DNA of 64,000 bases, taken from contig NZ_JAFFQC010000006.1 of the NCBI RefSeq assembly GCF_016918545.1, forward strand, positions 91,099 to 155,098, written 5' to 3'. Source of the DNA: Desulfobulbus alkaliphilus (GTDB lineage Bacteria > Desulfobacterota > Desulfobulbia > Desulfobulbales > Desulfobulbaceae). The notes beneath the pieces were generated by a model. That model saw only the letters and a list, made by a program, of their open reading frames with translations. It had not been told where the DNA came from and did no database searches. The position numbers and the translations under genes are program-made. This document shows, piece by piece, positions 62,748 through 64,000 of the stretch. Every line of letters begins with the position of its first letter. The stretch's first letter is position 1.

Positions 62748-63629
62748 TTAATCCCTTTCCTTCCAGATTGACAACGCTTTTTTATATACTTCTGTTCGTG
62801 GTAGCCTTAAGTTGGAGGCAATAGACTGAACAGCATCTTTCAAACTTGTCTGCTGGGTGTCACGATACCAGCATAGAAGCTCATCGAGATTTTCCGGTTT
62901 ATCAACAAAGGCTCCTTCTGCGGCAAAAACAATGAGAACCAGCTCACCTTTTACCCCTTTTTGCAGGTGACTGCTGAGCGTTGAGAGCGTGCCTTCTATG
63001 CATTCTTCATGAATTTTAGTCAGTTCGCGAAGCAAGACAGCCTGTCTGTCGCCAAAGCATTCGATCATCGTTGATAACGTCGTATTGATACGATGAGGCG
63101 CTTCATAAAAAACCAGAGGGTAGGGCAGGGTGGAAACACTGTCAAACAAGCGTTTCTTCTCTTGTTTATTTGCCGGCGGAAAACCAGCAAAAAAAAATTG
63201 GGTCAGGGGGAGACCGGCAATGGATATGGCTGCGGTAAGGGCGGAAGGTCCAGCAACGGCTACAATTTCAATGCCTGCCAATCTGGCTTTTCTGACTAAA
63301 ATCGCCCCAGGGTCTGAAAGCGCCGGCGTACCAGCATCTGATACCAGGGCAACATCTTTACCGGCGCACAGCATTTGCACCAGGATATCAGACTTTTCTT
63401 GTTCTTTTCCGCGATAGTAACTGATAAGAGGTGTTTTCAGGCCGAGGTGCAGGCAAAGTTTTTTTGTATGCCGAGTATCCTCGCATGCGATAAGATGAAC
63501 AGAAGCCAGTGTTTCAATCGCTCTGCGGGTGAGATCACCCAGGTTACCAATCGGTGTGCCTACAACAAAGAGGGTTCCTTTTTTTGCCGGTTTTGTATTT
63601 TGGGCTGAGGGAAGAAAAATTTTTTTCAT
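62748..63629 (-). CDS. rsmI: 16S rRNA (cytidine-1402-2'-O)-methyltransferase
   Basis: The 293-residue product starts with GTLFVVGTPIGNLGDLTRRAI. It has ACEDTRHTKKLCLHLGL, LVSDAGTPALSDPG, VAVAGPSALTAAISIAGLP and FYEAPHRI, the RsmI/tetrapyrrole methylase signatures. It methylates C1402 in the ribosomal P site. A small inverted repeat (GGGATT-TTT-AATCCC, 62741-62755) encloses its stop codon. Confidence 0.95.
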   Translation of the reverse strand: MKKIFLPSAQNTKPAKKGTLFVVGTPIGNLGDLTRRAIETLASVHLIACEDTRHTKKLCLHLGLKTPLISYYRGKEQEKSDILVQMLCAGKDVALVSDAGTPALSDPGAILVRKARLAGIEIVAVAGPSALTAAISIAGLPLTQFFFAGFPPANKQEKKRLFDSVSTLPYPLVFYEAPHRINTTLSTMIECFGDRQAVLLRELTKIHEECIEGTLSTLSSHLQKGVKGELVLIVFAAEGAFVDKPENLDELLCWYRDTQQTSLKDAVQSIASNLRLPRTEVYKKALSIWKERD

Positions 63630-63746
63630 GTCAGGAAAATTATCTGTATTTTCATGAAAAAATGAAATTTTTTGACTCTGTAAGCTAGCTACAGGTCCTT
63701 ATTTTTCAGTATTATTGAATAATCAAGCAAAATAAAAAAATAATCA

Positions 63747-64000
63747 ATGAATATAGATACTTTTTTTATTAATACTGATATTGCAATTGCCGTTATTGAT
63801 GTTACTAAATTGAAATCATTTTGTGAAACATTCAAATCGAGTGATTTTGATATAAATATATTTGTTGAAAGTCAAAATTCATTATATGGTAAAGATAAAA
63901 ATAATTTTCATTTTGAATTGGTTAACAAAAAAGCATGTGAGATATTTGGAATTGACCATTTAAATGAATTAAATAAAAATATAGAAATTATATTTAAAAG
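63747..64000 (+). CDS. Start of a PAS-like protein, 3' end outside window
   Basis: An ATG opens a frame that stays open to the window edge for 84 codons (MNIDTFFINTDIAIAVIDVT ... FHFELVNKKACEIFGIDHLN). The pattern of a short strand, then VNKKACEIFGI and a helix, is like the first half of a PAS sensor domain. Base composition is far more AT-rich than the rest of the window, suggesting recent transfer. The effector domain is not visible. Confidence 0.65.
   Translation, partial: MNIDTFFINTDIAIAVIDVTKLKSFCETFKSSDFDINIFVESQNSLYGKDKNNFHFELVNKKACEIFGIDHLNELNKNIEIIFK

Noticed and set aside
1..64000. CRISPR arrays and tRNA or rRNA genes
   Set aside because: No regularly spaced short direct repeats of CRISPR type and no recognisable tRNA or rRNA sequence were seen; the dispersed repeats are solitary and palindromic.

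Overview
The window reads as chromosomal DNA of a Gram-negative, anaerobic, sulfate-reducer-like bacterium, most likely Desulfobacterota (Desulfobulbales-like). This is inferred from the trmD-methyltransferase-rplS-rnhB-yraN order, a Wood-Werkman type transcarboxylase, a Wolinella-type fumarate reductase, archaeal-type LeuCD, a TRAP-TAXI transporter and a fused radical SAM/DUF2344 protein. No database search was possible, so the taxon is an inference. I see no rRNA, tRNA, CRISPR array or transposase.

Layout. 1-8.8 kb: translation and housekeeping genes (trmD, RNA methyltransferase, rplS, rnhB, yraN, pdxA, tmk), a TPR lipoprotein, a second lipoprotein and a convergent AMIN-domain protein. 9-16.5 kb: radical SAM fusion, trpB2, a PBP4-type peptidase, a CbpA-type co-chaperone, and two tandem acidic lipoproteins. 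17-22.4 kb: leuCD, an orphan YejA-like binding protein, and a P-loop protein of unknown role. 23.7-38 kb: the carbon core, with sucCD, a three-gene transcarboxylase, a CitE/malyl-CoA-lyase-like enzyme and sdhCAB/frdCAB; a HDOD-GGDEF protein and a KamA-like radical SAM enzyme lie between. 38-46 kb: a cNMP/DUF4388 protein, an unknown 532-residue protein, trpBA and pepF. 46.4-55.3 kb: a PixG/PatA-like regulator split by an in-frame stop, then CheW, CheA, CheW-like, CheW and a PilJ-like receptor. 55.5-63.6 kb: TRAP-TAXI transporter, UspA, an EamA exporter, an inositol monophosphatase and rsmI. The last 350 bases are very AT-rich and hold the start of a PAS-like gene.

How the genes fit together. 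SucCD, the transcarboxylase (12S subunit, small subunit, 5S-biotinyl fusion) and fumarate reductase/succinate dehydrogenase are three steps of the methylmalonyl-CoA route between propionate, succinate and pyruvate. The mutase, epimerase, fumarase and malate dehydrogenase are not in the window. The Che genes form a PilJ/Pix-like pathway with no CheR or CheB nearby.

Most striking signal. At least 16 copies or remnants of one intergenic repeat are scattered through the window. Full copies are 217-220 bp and share near-perfect 14-bp terminal inverted repeats, a roughly 47-bp hairpin in the left part, and a second pairing in the right part. In the best copy all nine transition-type arm differences are G.U-compatible on one strand only. 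This suggests selection for folding of a specific strand (RNA or single-stranded DNA). Derivatives include copies that lost the hairpin and one whose hairpin core is inverted. I do not recognise this family.
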